Source: Burkholderia sp. (GTDB lineage Bacteria > Pseudomonadota > Gammaproteobacteria > Burkholderiales > Burkholderiaceae). Taken from it: a DNA stretch of 23,148 bases. Both the position numbers and the translations under genes were made by a program. The notes beneath the pieces were generated by a model. That model was not told where the DNA came from. It did not search any database and saw nothing but the letters and a program-made list of their open reading frames with translations. This document shows positions 1-9,196 of this stretch, in pieces (positions within the stretch are counted from its first letter, which is position 1; every line of letters begins with the position of its first letter). Location of the stretch: NCBI GenBank assembly GCA_030151225.1, contig JASLEG010000029.1:1-23148 (forward strand), in the 5' to 3' direction.

Positions 1-213
1 TGCGCTTGCGATCTCTCGTAAGCGGGAGGCGAATTCTACAGCGTTACACACTGCTGTCAACACCTCTTTTTCAACTTCCTTTCGGCTTCGATGAACTGAA
101 GCAACTTGCTGCCGAAAACTGCATAACTCATTGTTTACCAAGGAGTTTTCCGTTTCGACTGCGCCGGAAGTGGGGCGAATTATAGGCTTCCAGAATCTGC
201 CGTCAAGGCTTAA
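1..213. other. Non-coding left edge, short hairpin
   Basis: I see no credible gene here; the short open frames lack ribosome binding sites and family features. A 9-bp stem with one G-T pair and a TCTC loop lies at 3-24 (arms 3-11 and 16-24). It has no T-run on either side, so it is not a clear intrinsic terminator. The motif GGCGAATT, preceded by a G-rich run, occurs near 27-35 and again near 173-181. Base composition matches the neighbouring Pseudomonas-like genes and is clearly lower in GC than the right part of the window. Confidence 0.4.
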
Positions 214-833
214 TTACGCTTTTGTGGCAGAAGGCGCTTTTTTAGCAATAAGGCGAGGGATTCGACGCATTACCGGCGGCACCCGCATCAACAGAAGTAG
301 CGCACCTATAGAAGCGTAGATAGCCCACTCCTTCAGATCCGCCCGCACTATCCATAGCATGTGCAGCAAACCGAGCCCAAGAATCACATAGACCAGACGG
401 TGCAGCTTCTTCCATCGACTCCCCAACCGACGCTGGCTATAGCGGTTCGACGTAACGGCCAACATAAGGAGAGCAACAAACCCCAGCGCCCCCACAATGA
501 TGTAGGGCCGCTTGCTCAACTCTACGCCGAGCTGCGACCAATCCAGCCCCAGGACAAACACACAATAGGCCGCCAGGTGCAGCACAACATAAGCAAAGCA
601 CCACAGCCCCAACTGTCGTCGCACTGCTATCCACCCCGCCCAACCGCTCAACTTCTGCAGCGGCGTCATAGCAAGCGTGATCAGCAATAAAATGAGCGTC
701 CCCAAACCCAGGCGATCAACGAGCACCTTGCCTGGATCAGGCCCCAGCGCAGAACTCCACGCTTCATACAACCAGAGCAATGGCCACACTGCTGCGGCTA
801 CAAACACGCCGATGCGCCAGATGGGATAGCGCA

Positions 834-834
<1 letters not shown>
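214..834 (-). CDS. msrQ: MsrQ, haem-binding membrane subunit of the MsrPQ methionine sulfoxide reductase
   Basis: This 206-residue inner-membrane protein passes quinone-derived electrons through b-type haem to periplasmic MsrP, which repairs oxidised methionines in envelope proteins. The sequence has about six hydrophobic segments and is of the ferric-reductase-like transmembrane family. Candidate haem-ligand histidines are in the segments reading YVVLHLAAY and KKLHRLVYV, with another in GLLHMLW. Length is normal for the family. The start ATG shares one base with the msrP stop (TGATG), so the two are translationally coupled. Gene pair and order are as in many Pseudomonas, which also place them beyond pssA and ilvC. 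The basic, alanine-rich C-terminus is cytoplasmic by inference. Confidence 0.93.
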
Positions 835-1847
<1,013 letters not shown>

Positions 1848-1851
1848 GGTA

Positions 1852-1895
1852 ACTCCGCAGCGTTGGAGAACTGATGCACCAATAGACTGCGGAGT
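1852..1895 (-). promoter_or_regulatory. Inverted repeat that could sequester the msrP ribosome binding site
   Basis: Read on the minus strand, ACTCCGCAG (1895-1887) is perfectly complementary to CTGCGGAGT (1860-1852), with a 26-nt spacer. The downstream arm contains the GGAG that serves msrP, whose ATG begins at 1847. The upstream arm starts about 15 nt after the pssA stop, so a ribosome ending pssA could cover or release it. A regulatory or coupling role is an inference; the pairing itself is seen directly. Confidence 0.5.
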
Positions 1896-1910
1896 ATGGG
1901 GGAAATTACA

Positions 1911-2768
1911 TTAAGACAATGTTTTGTCCCGACGCAGACGCAACAAGTACTGAATCGGGCCAGAAGCCGCGTAGGCCAGGAACGCCAGCAGCAGGATACG
2001 CGGTGGATCACTGAACACGACCGCGAACACCAGCACCACCACAAGGATGGCCACGAAAGGCACGCGCCCTTTGAGATCAAATTCCTTGAAGCTGTTGTAC
2101 TTGATGTTGCTGACCATCAGCATGCCGGCCGCTGCCACCATCAGGGCAACCAGGAACGACATCTTCGATCCCTGAATCCCGTAGTCACTGAACGCCCAGA
2201 CAATACCCGCGACAACACCCGCCGCTGCCGGGCTGGCAAGGCCGATGAAGTAGCGCTTGTCGGCAGTCCCCACCTGGGTGTTGAAGCGCGCCAGGCGCAA
2301 GGCGGCACCCGCGACATAGATGAAGGCAACCATCCAGCCAACCTTGCCCATGTCACCCAATGCCCAGGCAAATGCCAGCAATGCGGGGGCAACACCGAAG
2401 GCGACCATGTCCGACAGCGAGTCGTACTCGGCGCCGAAGGCACTTTGGGTATTGGTCATGCGCGCCACGCGCCCGTCCAGGCCGTCGAGCACCATGGCCA
2501 CGAAAATTGCGATAGCAGCAAAGCCAAAGTATTTGCTGGCACTCGCCGCATCACCGGCCGCCAGCGCACTCTGGGCACTCATGGAGTTGATGATGGAATA
2601 GAAACCGGCAAACAGGTTCGCCGTGGTGAACAGATTGGGCAGCAGATAGATGCCACGATGCCGGACTTTGCGGCCTTCGGCGTCATGCCCTTCTTCGACA
2701 TGTTCATCGATCGGCAGCATGCTTTCGGCGTCGGAAGCCTGGTTTGGCTCTTCGGGACGTTCGCTCAT
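1911..2768 (-). CDS. pssA: CDP-diacylglycerol-serine O-phosphatidyltransferase (phosphatidylserine synthase)
   Basis: This 285-residue membrane enzyme joins CDP-diacylglycerol and serine to give phosphatidylserine, the precursor of phosphatidylethanolamine. The full CDP-alcohol phosphotransferase signature is present: D-x2-D-G-x2-A-R-x8-G-x3-D-x3-D, in the segment beginning DGLDGRVAR and ending YDSLSD. Several hydrophobic helices follow. The first 40 or so residues are acidic and polar (SERPEEPNQASDAES), as in Pseudomonas homologues. The start is supported by AAGG about 8 nt upstream. It lies downstream of ilvC in the same direction but behind a terminator, so it probably has its own promoter between 2800 and 2870; a TATAAA at 2848-2843 is a weak -10 candidate. 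No psd gene lies next to it, unlike typical Burkholderia ilvIHC-psd-pssA order. Confidence 0.93.
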   Translation of the reverse strand: MSERPEEPNQASDAESMLPIDEHVEEGHDAEGRKVRHRGIYLLPNLFTTANLFAGFYSIINSMSAQSALAAGDAASASKYFGFAAIAIFVAMVLDGLDGRVARMTNTQSAFGAEYDSLSDMVAFGVAPALLAFAWALGDMGKVGWMVAFIYVAGAALRLARFNTQVGTADKRYFIGLASPAAAGVVAGIVWAFSDYGIQGSKMSFLVALMVAAAGMLMVSNIKYNSFKEFDLKGRVPFVAILVVVLVFAVVFSDPPRILLLAFLAYAASGPIQYLLRLRRDKTLS

Positions 2769-2809
2769 GGACTTTACCTTGCAACGGTGTGAAAAAATTC
2801 GACAGATAC

Positions 2810-2832
2810 TTGCAGCGAGTGTTCGCCTGCAA
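2810..2832 (-). other. Hairpin in the pssA 5' leader
   Basis: On the minus strand, TTGCA-G-GCGA pairs with TCGC-TGCAA around an ACAC tetraloop, giving nine base pairs with one bulged G. It lies about 40 nt before the pssA start, downstream of a weak TATAAA. No T-run follows it. A structured leader is possible; no known RNA family is recognised. Confidence 0.4.
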
Positions 2833-2869
2833 ACGATGCAGCTTTATACCAGAACCAACCCCTCAAACG

Positions 2870-2895
2870 AAAAAACGCGGCCTAAGCCGCGTTTT
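2870..2895 (-). terminator. Rho-independent terminator after ilvC
   Basis: A perfect 10-bp stem (AAAACGCGGC / GCCGCGTTTT) with a 4-nt loop sits 17 nt after the ilvC stop. On the minus strand it ends in six Ts (2875-2870). It separates ilvC from pssA transcription, although read-through cannot be excluded. Confidence 0.88.
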
Positions 2896-2912
2896 CCCTT
2901 GATGCGTACGAC

Positions 2913-3929
<1,017 letters not shown>

Positions 3930-4017
3930 GATGGGTTCCTAAATGCAGTGAGTTCGTTTCAGTGAGTAAGGCCACCGGGGCATGACGGCGCCGCCGGCTT
4001 CGTTCGATACGGCCGCA

Positions 4018-4509
4018 TCAGACCTTCAGGATGCGCTCGCCGCGACCGATGCCAGAGCTGCCGGTGCGCACGGTTTCGAGAATCGCCCCCGCGTCCAGCC
4101 CCTGGATGAATGCGTCGAGCTTGTCGCTCGCGCCCGTCAATTCGATCGTGTAGGTCTTTTCGGTCACGTCGATGATGCGGCCGCGGAAAATGTCCGCCAT
4201 CCGCTTCATTTCCTCGCGTTCCTTGCCGACCGCCCGCACCTTGATCAGCATCAGCTCGCGTTCGATGTGGGCACCGTCGGTCAGGTCCACCACTTTCACC
4301 ACCTCGATCAGGCGGTTCAGATGCTTCGTGATCTGTTCGATCACGTCGTCGGAGCCGATGGAGACGATGGTCAGGCGCGACAGCGAATTGTCTTCGGTCG
4401 GCGCCACCGTCAAGGTTTCAATGTTGTAGCCACGTGCCGAGAACAGGCCGACCACGCGCGAGAGCGCGCCCGGTTCGTTTTCCAGCAGCACGGAAATGAT
4501 GTGTCGCAT
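4018..4509 (-). CDS. ilvH: Acetolactate synthase small (regulatory) subunit
   Basis: A 163-residue regulatory subunit that binds the IlvI catalytic subunit, raises its activity and confers valine feedback inhibition. The N-terminal ACT domain starts at MRHIISVLLENEPGALSRVVGLFS and includes the GYNIETLTVAPTED segment. The C-terminal half (from about residue 80, RELMLIKVRA) is the ALS_ss_C domain. Length is normal. It lies between ilvI (119 nt upstream) and ilvC (88 nt downstream), all on one strand, the standard ilvIHC order. GGGAAG upstream of the ATG can serve as ribosome binding site. Confidence 0.95.
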   Translation of the reverse strand: MRHIISVLLENEPGALSRVVGLFSARGYNIETLTVAPTEDNSLSRLTIVSIGSDDVIEQITKHLNRLIEVVKVVDLTDGAHIERELMLIKVRAVGKEREEMKRMADIFRGRIIDVTEKTYTIELTGASDKLDAFIQGLDAGAILETVRTGSSGIGRGERILKV

Positions 4510-4579
4510 GTTCGCTTCTTCCCGATGAGATCTCGACTAATCCAGTTCGAATGCCCGCCGCGCCCCGCGCCGTGGCCGG

Positions 4580-4600
4580 CCCGCCCTTCGTGAAGGCGGG
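4580..4600 (-). other. Hairpin between ilvI and ilvH
   Basis: CCCGCC(C)TT and AAGGCGGG pair around a CGTG loop with one bulged base. It lies in the 119-nt gap between ilvI and ilvH and lacks a T-run. It may stabilise or mark processing of the polycistronic mRNA, which is inference. Confidence 0.4.
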
Positions 4601-4628
4601 TGCGCACGGGCGCGGCGCGAGCGCGCCG

Positions 4629-6392
4629 TTACAGATCTTCCGATCCGAGCAGCATCTCCGTGATGCCCTTGCCGGCCTGGACCATCGGCCAGACGTTCTC
4701 GGTCGGATCGGTCTGGAAGTCGAGAAACACGGTGCGATCCTTCAGACGCAGCGCTTCCTTGAGCGCCGGCTCCACATCGGACGACTTTTCGATCCGCATG
4801 CCCACGTGGCCGAACGCTTCGGCGAGCTTCACGAAATCGGGCAGCGCATCCATGTAGGAATGCGAATAGCGCTTGCTGTATTCGATCTGCTGCCACTGGC
4901 GAACCATGCCGAGGTAGCGGTTGTTCAGCGAGATGATCTTGACGGGCGTGTCGTACTGCTTGCAGGTGGACAGTTCCTGAATGCACATCTGGATCGAGCC
5001 TTCGCCCGTGATGCACACCACGTCGTCGTCGGGGTGGGCCATCTTGACGCCCATTGCCGCCGGCAGGCCGAAGCCCATCGTGCCGAGGCCGCCCGAATTG
5101 ATCCAGCGACGCGGCTTGTCGAAGCGGTAGAACTGCGCGGCCCACATCTGGTGCTGGCCCACGTCCGAGCACACGAAGGCGTTGCCGCCCGTGAGGTTCC
5201 AGAGCGTCTCGACCACGTGCTGGGGCTTGATGATCTCGCTCGCGCGGTCGTACTTCAGGCAGTCCTTCGCGCGCCAGCCCTCGATGTCCTTCCACCATTG
5301 CGCGAGCGCCTCGGTGTCGGGGCCGTGCTCGGCCGTCTGCAGCTGCTCGATCAGTTCCTTGAGCACTTCCTTCACGTCGCCGACGATCGGGATGTCGACC
5401 TTCACGCGCTTGCTGATCGACGACGGATCGATGTCGATGTGGACGATCTTGCGCGGGCGCGACGCGAAGTGCGCCGGGTCGCCGATCACACGGTCGTCGA
5501 AGCGCGCGCCGATCGCGATCAGCACGTCGCAGTGCTGCATCGCCATGTTGGCTTCGTAGGTGCCGTGCATGCCGAGCATGCCAAGGAACTTGGGATCGGA
5601 GGCGCGGTAGCCGCCGAGGCCCATCAGCGTGTTGGTGACCGGGTAGCCGAGCAGGTCGGCGAACTGGTTCAGCTCGCGCGCCGCGTCGGCCAGGATGATG
5701 CCGCCGCCCGTATAGATATAGGGGCGCTTGGCCGACAGCAGCAGCGAGACGGCCTTGCGGATCTGGCCCGAGTGGCCCCGGGTGACCGGGTTGTACGAGC
5801 GCAGCGACACGCTCTTGACCGGTGCGTACTCGCACGGCGTCTTCGACACGTCCTTCGGAATGTCGATCAGCACGGGGCCGGGACGGCCGGTACGCGCGAT
5901 GAAAAACGCCTTCTTGACCGTTTCGGCCAGATCGCGAACGTCCTTCACGAGGAAATTGTGTTTGACGCAGGGGCGCGTGATGCCGACCGTGTCGCATTCC
6001 TGGAATGCGTCGAGGCCGATCGCGGCCGTGGGCACCTGGCCGCTGATCACCACGAGCGGGATCGAATCCATGTAGGCGGTCGCGATGCCGGTGACGGCAT
6101 TCGTCACACCCGGGCCGGACGTCACGAGGCACACGCCGACGTTGCCGGTCGAGCGCGCATACGCATCCGCCGCGTGCACTGCCGCCTGTTCGTGGCGCAC
6201 GAGCACGTGCTGGATCTTTTCCTGCTTGTAGAGTTCGTCGTAGATGTAGAGAACCGAGCCGCCGGGGTAGCCCCAGATGAATTCGACGTCCTCGTCGGCC
6301 AGTGCCTTCATGAGCACGGTGGCGCCGATCGAGTCGCTCGAGGGGGCTGCAAGAGGTTCCGACGTGGAGAATTCCGCGCTGGGCATGTTCAT
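4629..6392 (-). CDS. ilvI: Acetolactate synthase large (catalytic) subunit, thiamine diphosphate dependent
   Basis: This 587-residue enzyme condenses two pyruvates, or pyruvate and 2-oxobutyrate, in the first common step of branched-chain amino acid synthesis. The catalytic Glu68 lies in VRHEQAAVHAADAYAR. The central FAD/regulatory domain and a C-terminal ThDP-binding motif are present; the motif reads GEGSIQMCIQEL...NNRYLGMVRQWQ, with GEG in place of the usual GDG, which I recall as normal for this group. The frame is open up to 6518, but the ATG at 6392 is preferred: it has AAAGGT 6 nt upstream and gives the known N-terminus MNMPSAEFSTSEP. Transcribed with ilvH and ilvC from a promoter near 6550. 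Confidence 0.95.
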   Translation of the reverse strand: MNMPSAEFSTSEPLAAPSSDSIGATVLMKALADEDVEFIWGYPGGSVLYIYDELYKQEKIQHVLVRHEQAAVHAADAYARSTGNVGVCLVTSGPGVTNAVTGIATAYMDSIPLVVISGQVPTAAIGLDAFQECDTVGITRPCVKHNFLVKDVRDLAETVKKAFFIARTGRPGPVLIDIPKDVSKTPCEYAPVKSVSLRSYNPVTRGHSGQIRKAVSLLLSAKRPYIYTGGGIILADAARELNQFADLLGYPVTNTLMGLGGYRASDPKFLGMLGMHGTYEANMAMQHCDVLIAIGARFDDRVIGDPAHFASRPRKIVHIDIDPSSISKRVKVDIPIVGDVKEVLKELIEQLQTAEHGPDTEALAQWWKDIEGWRAKDCLKYDRASEIIKPQHVVETLWNLTGGNAFVCSDVGQHQMWAAQFYRFDKPRRWINSGGLGTMGFGLPAAMGVKMAHPDDDVVCITGEGSIQMCIQELSTCKQYDTPVKIISLNNRYLGMVRQWQQIEYSKRYSHSYMDALPDFVKLAEAFGHVGMRIEKSSDVEPALKEALRLKDRTVFLDFQTDPTENVWPMVQAGKGITEMLLGSEDL

Positions 6393-6481
6393 ATCGACCT
6401 TTCGAATTTTCGGCAAAAAATTGATCGGGTGCTCTCTACCGGGCTCGTGACTCGGGTTCAAGCGGCGCGTCCAGTTGACGA

Positions 6482-6500
6482 GCTGGCTTCTTGGGCCAGC
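6482..6500 (-). other. Hairpin in the ilvI leader
   Basis: GCTGGC and GCCAGC (6-bp perfect stem) flank a 7-nt loop, about 90 nt before the ilvI start and about 30 nt after the predicted transcription start. No T-run follows it and no alternative partner is obvious. Confidence 0.4.
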
Positions 6501-6536
6501 CTCAATTGAGACCATCACTTATGTTGCGAACCAGCG

Positions 6537-6565
6537 ACGATATAGTGGGACGCGCGCGTGGTCAA
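6537..6565 (-). promoter_or_regulatory. Candidate sigma-70 promoter for ilvIHC
   Basis: On the minus strand TTGACC (6565-6560) and TATCGT (6542-6537) are separated by 17 nt. They match the -35 and -10 consensus at 5/6 and 4/6 positions. The start of transcription would fall near 6530, giving a leader of about 138 nt before ilvI. Confidence 0.55.
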
Positions 6566-6738
6566 GAAAAAAATCCCGCGCAAGGGGCGCACGGGCACCA
6601 AGCCGGGGGCGCGACACGAAGCGGCGGCCATCCCGACGCGGTGCGCAGTGCCCGTCGGCACGAAAATTTGTTAGCATCCGCCCCGTTTACGAAATTTTTC
6701 GTCCTCTCAGCCGCTTCGAGCGCAGACCTTTTCACGGA

Positions 6739-7302
6739 ATGGCATCAGACAAGGAACTCGCCGACTTTCTGGCGGGCGTCGAAAGACGCGCGTTCAAACA
6801 GGCGGCGTACGCGGTACGCGACGACGACGCGTCCCTCGACATCGTGCAGGACGCGATGATCCGGCTCGCCGAAAAGTACGGCGACCGCCCGGCCGCCGAG
6901 CTGCCGCTGCTGTTTCAGCGGATCCTGCAGAACGCGATCCACGACTACTTCCGCCGCCAGAAGGTCCGCAACACGTGGGTCAGCCTGTTCTCGTCGCTCG
7001 GCAGCGGCGACGACGAGGACTTCGATCCGCTCGAAACCCTCGACACGGCCGATAACGGCACCGGCATCGAAAGCAGCGAGACGCGCCTGGAACGGGAGCA
7101 GGTGCTCACGCTGATCGACGAAGAAATCCGCAAGCTTCCGGCACGTCAACGGGAAGCCTTCCTGATGCGTTACTGGGAGGATATGGACGTCGCCGAAACT
7201 GCCGCCGCCATGGGCTGTTCCGAGGGTAGCGTGAAGACGCACTGCTCGCGGGCCACGCACGCATTGGCGCAGGCGCTCAAGGCCAAAGGAATCACGCTAT
7301 GA
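6739..7302 (+). CDS. ECF-type RNA polymerase sigma factor
   Basis: A 187-residue sigma-70 family protein with region 2 (about residues 15-75, including IVQDAMIRLAEKYGD and the NAIHDYFRRQKVRN segment) and region 4 (about 125-182, with RQREAFLMRYWEDMDVAETAAAMGCSEGSVKTHCSRA as the helix-turn-helix). An acidic linker lies between them (SGDDEDFDPLETLDTADN). The frame is open further upstream, but the ATG at 6739 gives the conserved start MASDKELADFL; its ribosome binding site is weak (ACGGA). The stop overlaps the next start (ATGA), so the DUF3619 gene is coupled. The regulon is unknown. The adjacent single-pass membrane protein is a candidate anti-sigma factor by position only. Confidence 0.9.
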   Translation: MASDKELADFLAGVERRAFKQAAYAVRDDDASLDIVQDAMIRLAEKYGDRPAAELPLLFQRILQNAIHDYFRRQKVRNTWVSLFSSLGSGDDEDFDPLETLDTADNGTGIESSETRLEREQVLTLIDEEIRKLPARQREAFLMRYWEDMDVAETAAAMGCSEGSVKTHCSRATHALAQALKAKGITL

Positions 7303-7724
7303 GCTCCACTCCCGAAATCAAGGAAATCGAATTCGCCCTGAAGATCCGTCGCGCACTGGACGAGCGCGCGACGGCGCTGCCCGGCGTCACCACGGACCGC
7401 CTCGCCGCGGCCCGCAAGGCCGCGCTCGCGCGCAAGAAGCCCGATGCCGCCATCGTGCTGGTGCCGGCGCTCGCGGGCGGCTTCGGCGGCAGCCTCGGCC
7501 TCGCGCGCGGCCCGGCCCCGCGCCCGGTCTCGCTCACGCGACGGCTGCTGCGCGCGGTGCCGCTCGTGGTGCTGCTGGCCGGCATCGTCGGCATCGCCTA
7601 CTGGGAAAACCTCGAGCGCACGGCAGAACTGGCCGACGTGGACGCCGCGATGCTGAACGACGACCTGCCGCTCAACGCGTACCTCGACCACGGCTTCAAC
7701 GCTTACCTGTCACACACGCGCTGA
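7299..7724 (+). CDS. DUF3619 family single-pass membrane protein
   Basis: A 141-residue protein with a cytoplasmic-looking, Ala/Arg-rich N-terminal part, one transmembrane helix at about residues 84-104 (AVPLVVLLAGIVGIAYW) and a short acidic C-terminal tail ending NAYLDHGFNAYLSHTR. This matches my memory of DUF3619, found beside ECF sigma genes in beta-proteobacteria. Its start overlaps the sigma-factor stop by 4 nt (ATGA). Topology and coupling to a sigma factor resemble an anti-sigma factor, but no ZAS zinc motif (HxxxCxxC) is seen. Function is not established. Confidence 0.82.
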   Translation: MSSTPEIKEIEFALKIRRALDERATALPGVTTDRLAAARKAALARKKPDAAIVLVPALAGGFGGSLGLARGPAPRPVSLTRRLLRAVPLVVLLAGIVGIAYWENLERTAELADVDAAMLNDDLPLNAYLDHGFNAYLSHTR

Positions 7725-7752
7725 GGCGCGACCAGAGAGAAGGACGCACGGG

Positions 7753-8526
7753 GTGATTCACAAACGGGGACTGGCGATATTCTTCGGGAGCGCGATCGCG
7801 CTCGTGGTCGCATACGCGGCCACCTATCCGCGTTTCGTGGACCAGCCACCCGCGACGTCCGCCGCGCCCGCGACCGCCAGCAGCGCGGCCGCGCCGGCCC
7901 AGGCCGCCCAGCCGGCCATCAGCCTGTCGCTGCCCAATGCGTTTCCGACGCTCGCGCCGGCCAGCCCGCTGTCGTGGGCGCGGCTGAGCCCGGAGCAGCA
8001 CGAGGCGCTCGCGCCGGTGCAGCAGCAATGGGATACCTTCAGCGAAGCGCGCAAGCGCCGTTGGCTCAAGATCGCCGCGCGTTATCCGAAGATGACGCCC
8101 GAAGAGCAAAAACGCCTGCATGAGCGCATGGCCCAGTGGGCCAGCCTCACGCAGGAAGAGCGGCGCGTCGCGCGCGAGAATTACCAGGTGTCGAAGGATC
8201 TGCCCGCGCAGGCCCGCGAGCGCGCGTGGAAGGATTACCAGAAGCTCTCGCCCGAGCAGAAGGCCCGGCTCGCCGCGGCCGAGCGCCATCGGCGCACGGT
8301 GGTCAGCGCGTTGCCGTCGGGCAAGCCCGATCGCGCCATCAACCGCCTCGTCAATGCACACGACCATCCTGCCAGCGCACCGCTGACCCCGCTCGCGCCG
8401 ACGGCCGAACCCGGCACGGCGGCCAGCGCCGCGGTGCCGACCACGGCCGCCTCGGGCACCCAGGCGCCGCCCGCGCCGCTGCCCGTCTCGCCGGCCGACG
8501 CGCCGTCGATCTTCAAGGGATCGTGA
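7753..8526 (+). CDS. DUF3106 family exported or membrane-anchored helical protein
   Basis: A 257-residue protein of unknown function. It starts with GTG at 7753, with AGAAGGA about 10 nt upstream. An N-terminal signal anchor (RGLAIFFGSAIALVVAYAATY, described in parts) is followed by an Ala/Pro-rich linker. A helical core at about 75-180 has repeated segments of the type LSPEQ.EAL...W..., MTPEEQKRLHERMAQW, LTQEERRVARENY and LSPEQKARLAAAERHRR, rich in Glu, Gln and Arg; this is the DUF3106 pattern. The C-terminal third is Ala/Pro/Thr-rich and probably disordered. Its stop overlaps the RDD gene start (GTGA). By location it belongs to the sigma-factor cluster and probably acts in the periplasm. 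Confidence 0.85.
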   Translation: MIHKRGLAIFFGSAIALVVAYAATYPRFVDQPPATSAAPATASSAAAPAQAAQPAISLSLPNAFPTLAPASPLSWARLSPEQHEALAPVQQQWDTFSEARKRRWLKIAARYPKMTPEEQKRLHERMAQWASLTQEERRVARENYQVSKDLPAQARERAWKDYQKLSPEQKARLAAAERHRRTVVSALPSGKPDRAINRLVNAHDHPASAPLTPLAPTAEPGTAASAAVPTTAASGTQAPPAPLPVSPADAPSIFKGS

Positions 8527-9038
8527 GCGCCGCGCCGGCTTCTCCCGCAATGGAAGCCGCCGGCGCCCCCGCCAGCGTCGGCCGACGTCTCGCCGCCCTG
8601 CTCTACGAAGCCATCCTGCTGTTCGGCATCGTGTTCCTCGCCGCCCTCGCCTTCGCGCTCGTGTTCCAGCAGCGCAACGGCCTCGCGCATCACCGCCTGC
8701 TCGCCGCGTGGATCGCCTGCGTGGCCGGCGCGTATTTCGTGTGGTTCTGGAGCCACGGCGGCCAGACCTTGCCGATGAGGACCTGGCGGCTGCGCATCGT
8801 CACCACGCACGGTGCGTCGCTGGGCACGACGCGTGCGCTCGCGCGCTATCTGCTCGGCTGGCTGGGGTTCCTGCCGCCGCTCGCGCTGCACCCGCTCTGC
8901 TCGCTGTCCGTGCCCGTCACGCTGGCCGTCGCCGCTGCCTGGAGCATGGCATGGGTGCTCTCCGCACGTCTCGATCCGGCGCGCCGGTTTCCGCACGACC
9001 GCCTCGCCGGCACCCGCATCGTGTCCGTGCCGCGCTGA
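8523..9038 (+). CDS. RDD family membrane protein
   Basis: A 171-residue integral membrane protein with about three to four hydrophobic helices. The RDD family hallmark is an Arg in the first helix region (VGRRLAALLYEAILLFG, usually R..D) and the segment GQTLPMRTWRLRIVTTHG; here the Asp of the name is replaced by Glu. The GTG at 8523 overlaps the DUF3106 stop by 4 nt; an ATG at 8550 is the alternative start. It closes the four-gene sigma-factor cluster. Proposed roles of RDD proteins (ion exchange in some) cannot be transferred here. Confidence 0.83.
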   Translation: MSAAPASPAMEAAGAPASVGRRLAALLYEAILLFGIVFLAALAFALVFQQRNGLAHHRLLAAWIACVAGAYFVWFWSHGGQTLPMRTWRLRIVTTHGASLGTTRALARYLLGWLGFLPPLALHPLCSLSVPVTLAVAAAWSMAWVLSARLDPARRFPHDRLAGTRIVSVPR

Positions 9039-9111
9039 GCACGGCCCTTTCGCGCGTCGTCGGATGCATCGATTCGTCGGATCAATTTCGAAACAAAAAG
9101 CGCTCGGGACA

Positions 9112-9126
9112 CCGTAATAAGAACGT
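9112..9126 (+). repeat. Copy 1 of a shared 15-bp upstream motif (CCGTAATAAGAACGT)
   Basis: This 15-mer matches CCGTAATAAAAACGT at 14341-14355 at 14 of 15 positions. Both are in AT-richer intergenic DNA before genes whose products act on lipids (plcP-like and ArnT-like). It lies 8 nt upstream of the Pho-box-like repeat. No regulator is assigned. Confidence 0.4.
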
Positions 9127-9133
9127 CCCGTGA

Positions 9134-9151
9134 CTGTCATGGCACAGTCAT
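9134..9151 (+). promoter_or_regulatory. Pho-box-like direct repeat upstream of the plcP-like gene
   Basis: CTGTCAT (9134-9140), a 4-nt spacer GGCA, then CAGTCAT (9145-9151). This reproduces the PhoB site layout of two 7-mers with 11-bp periodicity: the first repeat matches CTGTCAT at 7/7 and the second at 6/7. The spacer is less AT-rich than the E. coli consensus. It ends 45 nt before the ATG at 9197. A clear -10 is not seen at the usual distance; CGCAAT at 9162-9167 is weak. Confidence 0.7.
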
Positions 9152-9196
9152 GCCCGCATGGCGCAATGCCGGTAATTCATACGGCGCGAGTCATGC

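Larger units (their letters stand above)
6393..6738. other. Divergent intergenic region between ilvI and the sigma factor gene
   Basis: No gene is supported here. It holds the ilvI promoter and a leader of about 138 nt on the minus strand. On the plus strand, before the sigma-factor gene, there is a perfect palindrome ACGAAA-TT-TTTCGT (6689-6702) and a related ACGAAAATTT near 6660-6669. A TTAGCAT at about 6671-6677 is a weak -10 candidate for the sigma-factor gene. The in-frame extension upstream of ilvI shows no run of Ile, Val or Leu codons, so a classic attenuator leader peptide is not evident. Confidence 0.45.

Noticed and set aside
131..319. 62-residue plus-strand frame at the left edge
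   Set aside because: It overlaps the end of msrQ on the other strand and has no domain; coding potential looks poor.
4551..6509. 652-residue plus-strand open frame
   Set aside because: It is antisense to ilvI with His/Arg/Asp-rich composition typical of a shadow frame.
6393..6518. N-terminal extension of IlvI up to 6518
   Set aside because: The residues are not family-like, and the ATG at 6392 has a proper ribosome binding site and the known N-terminus.
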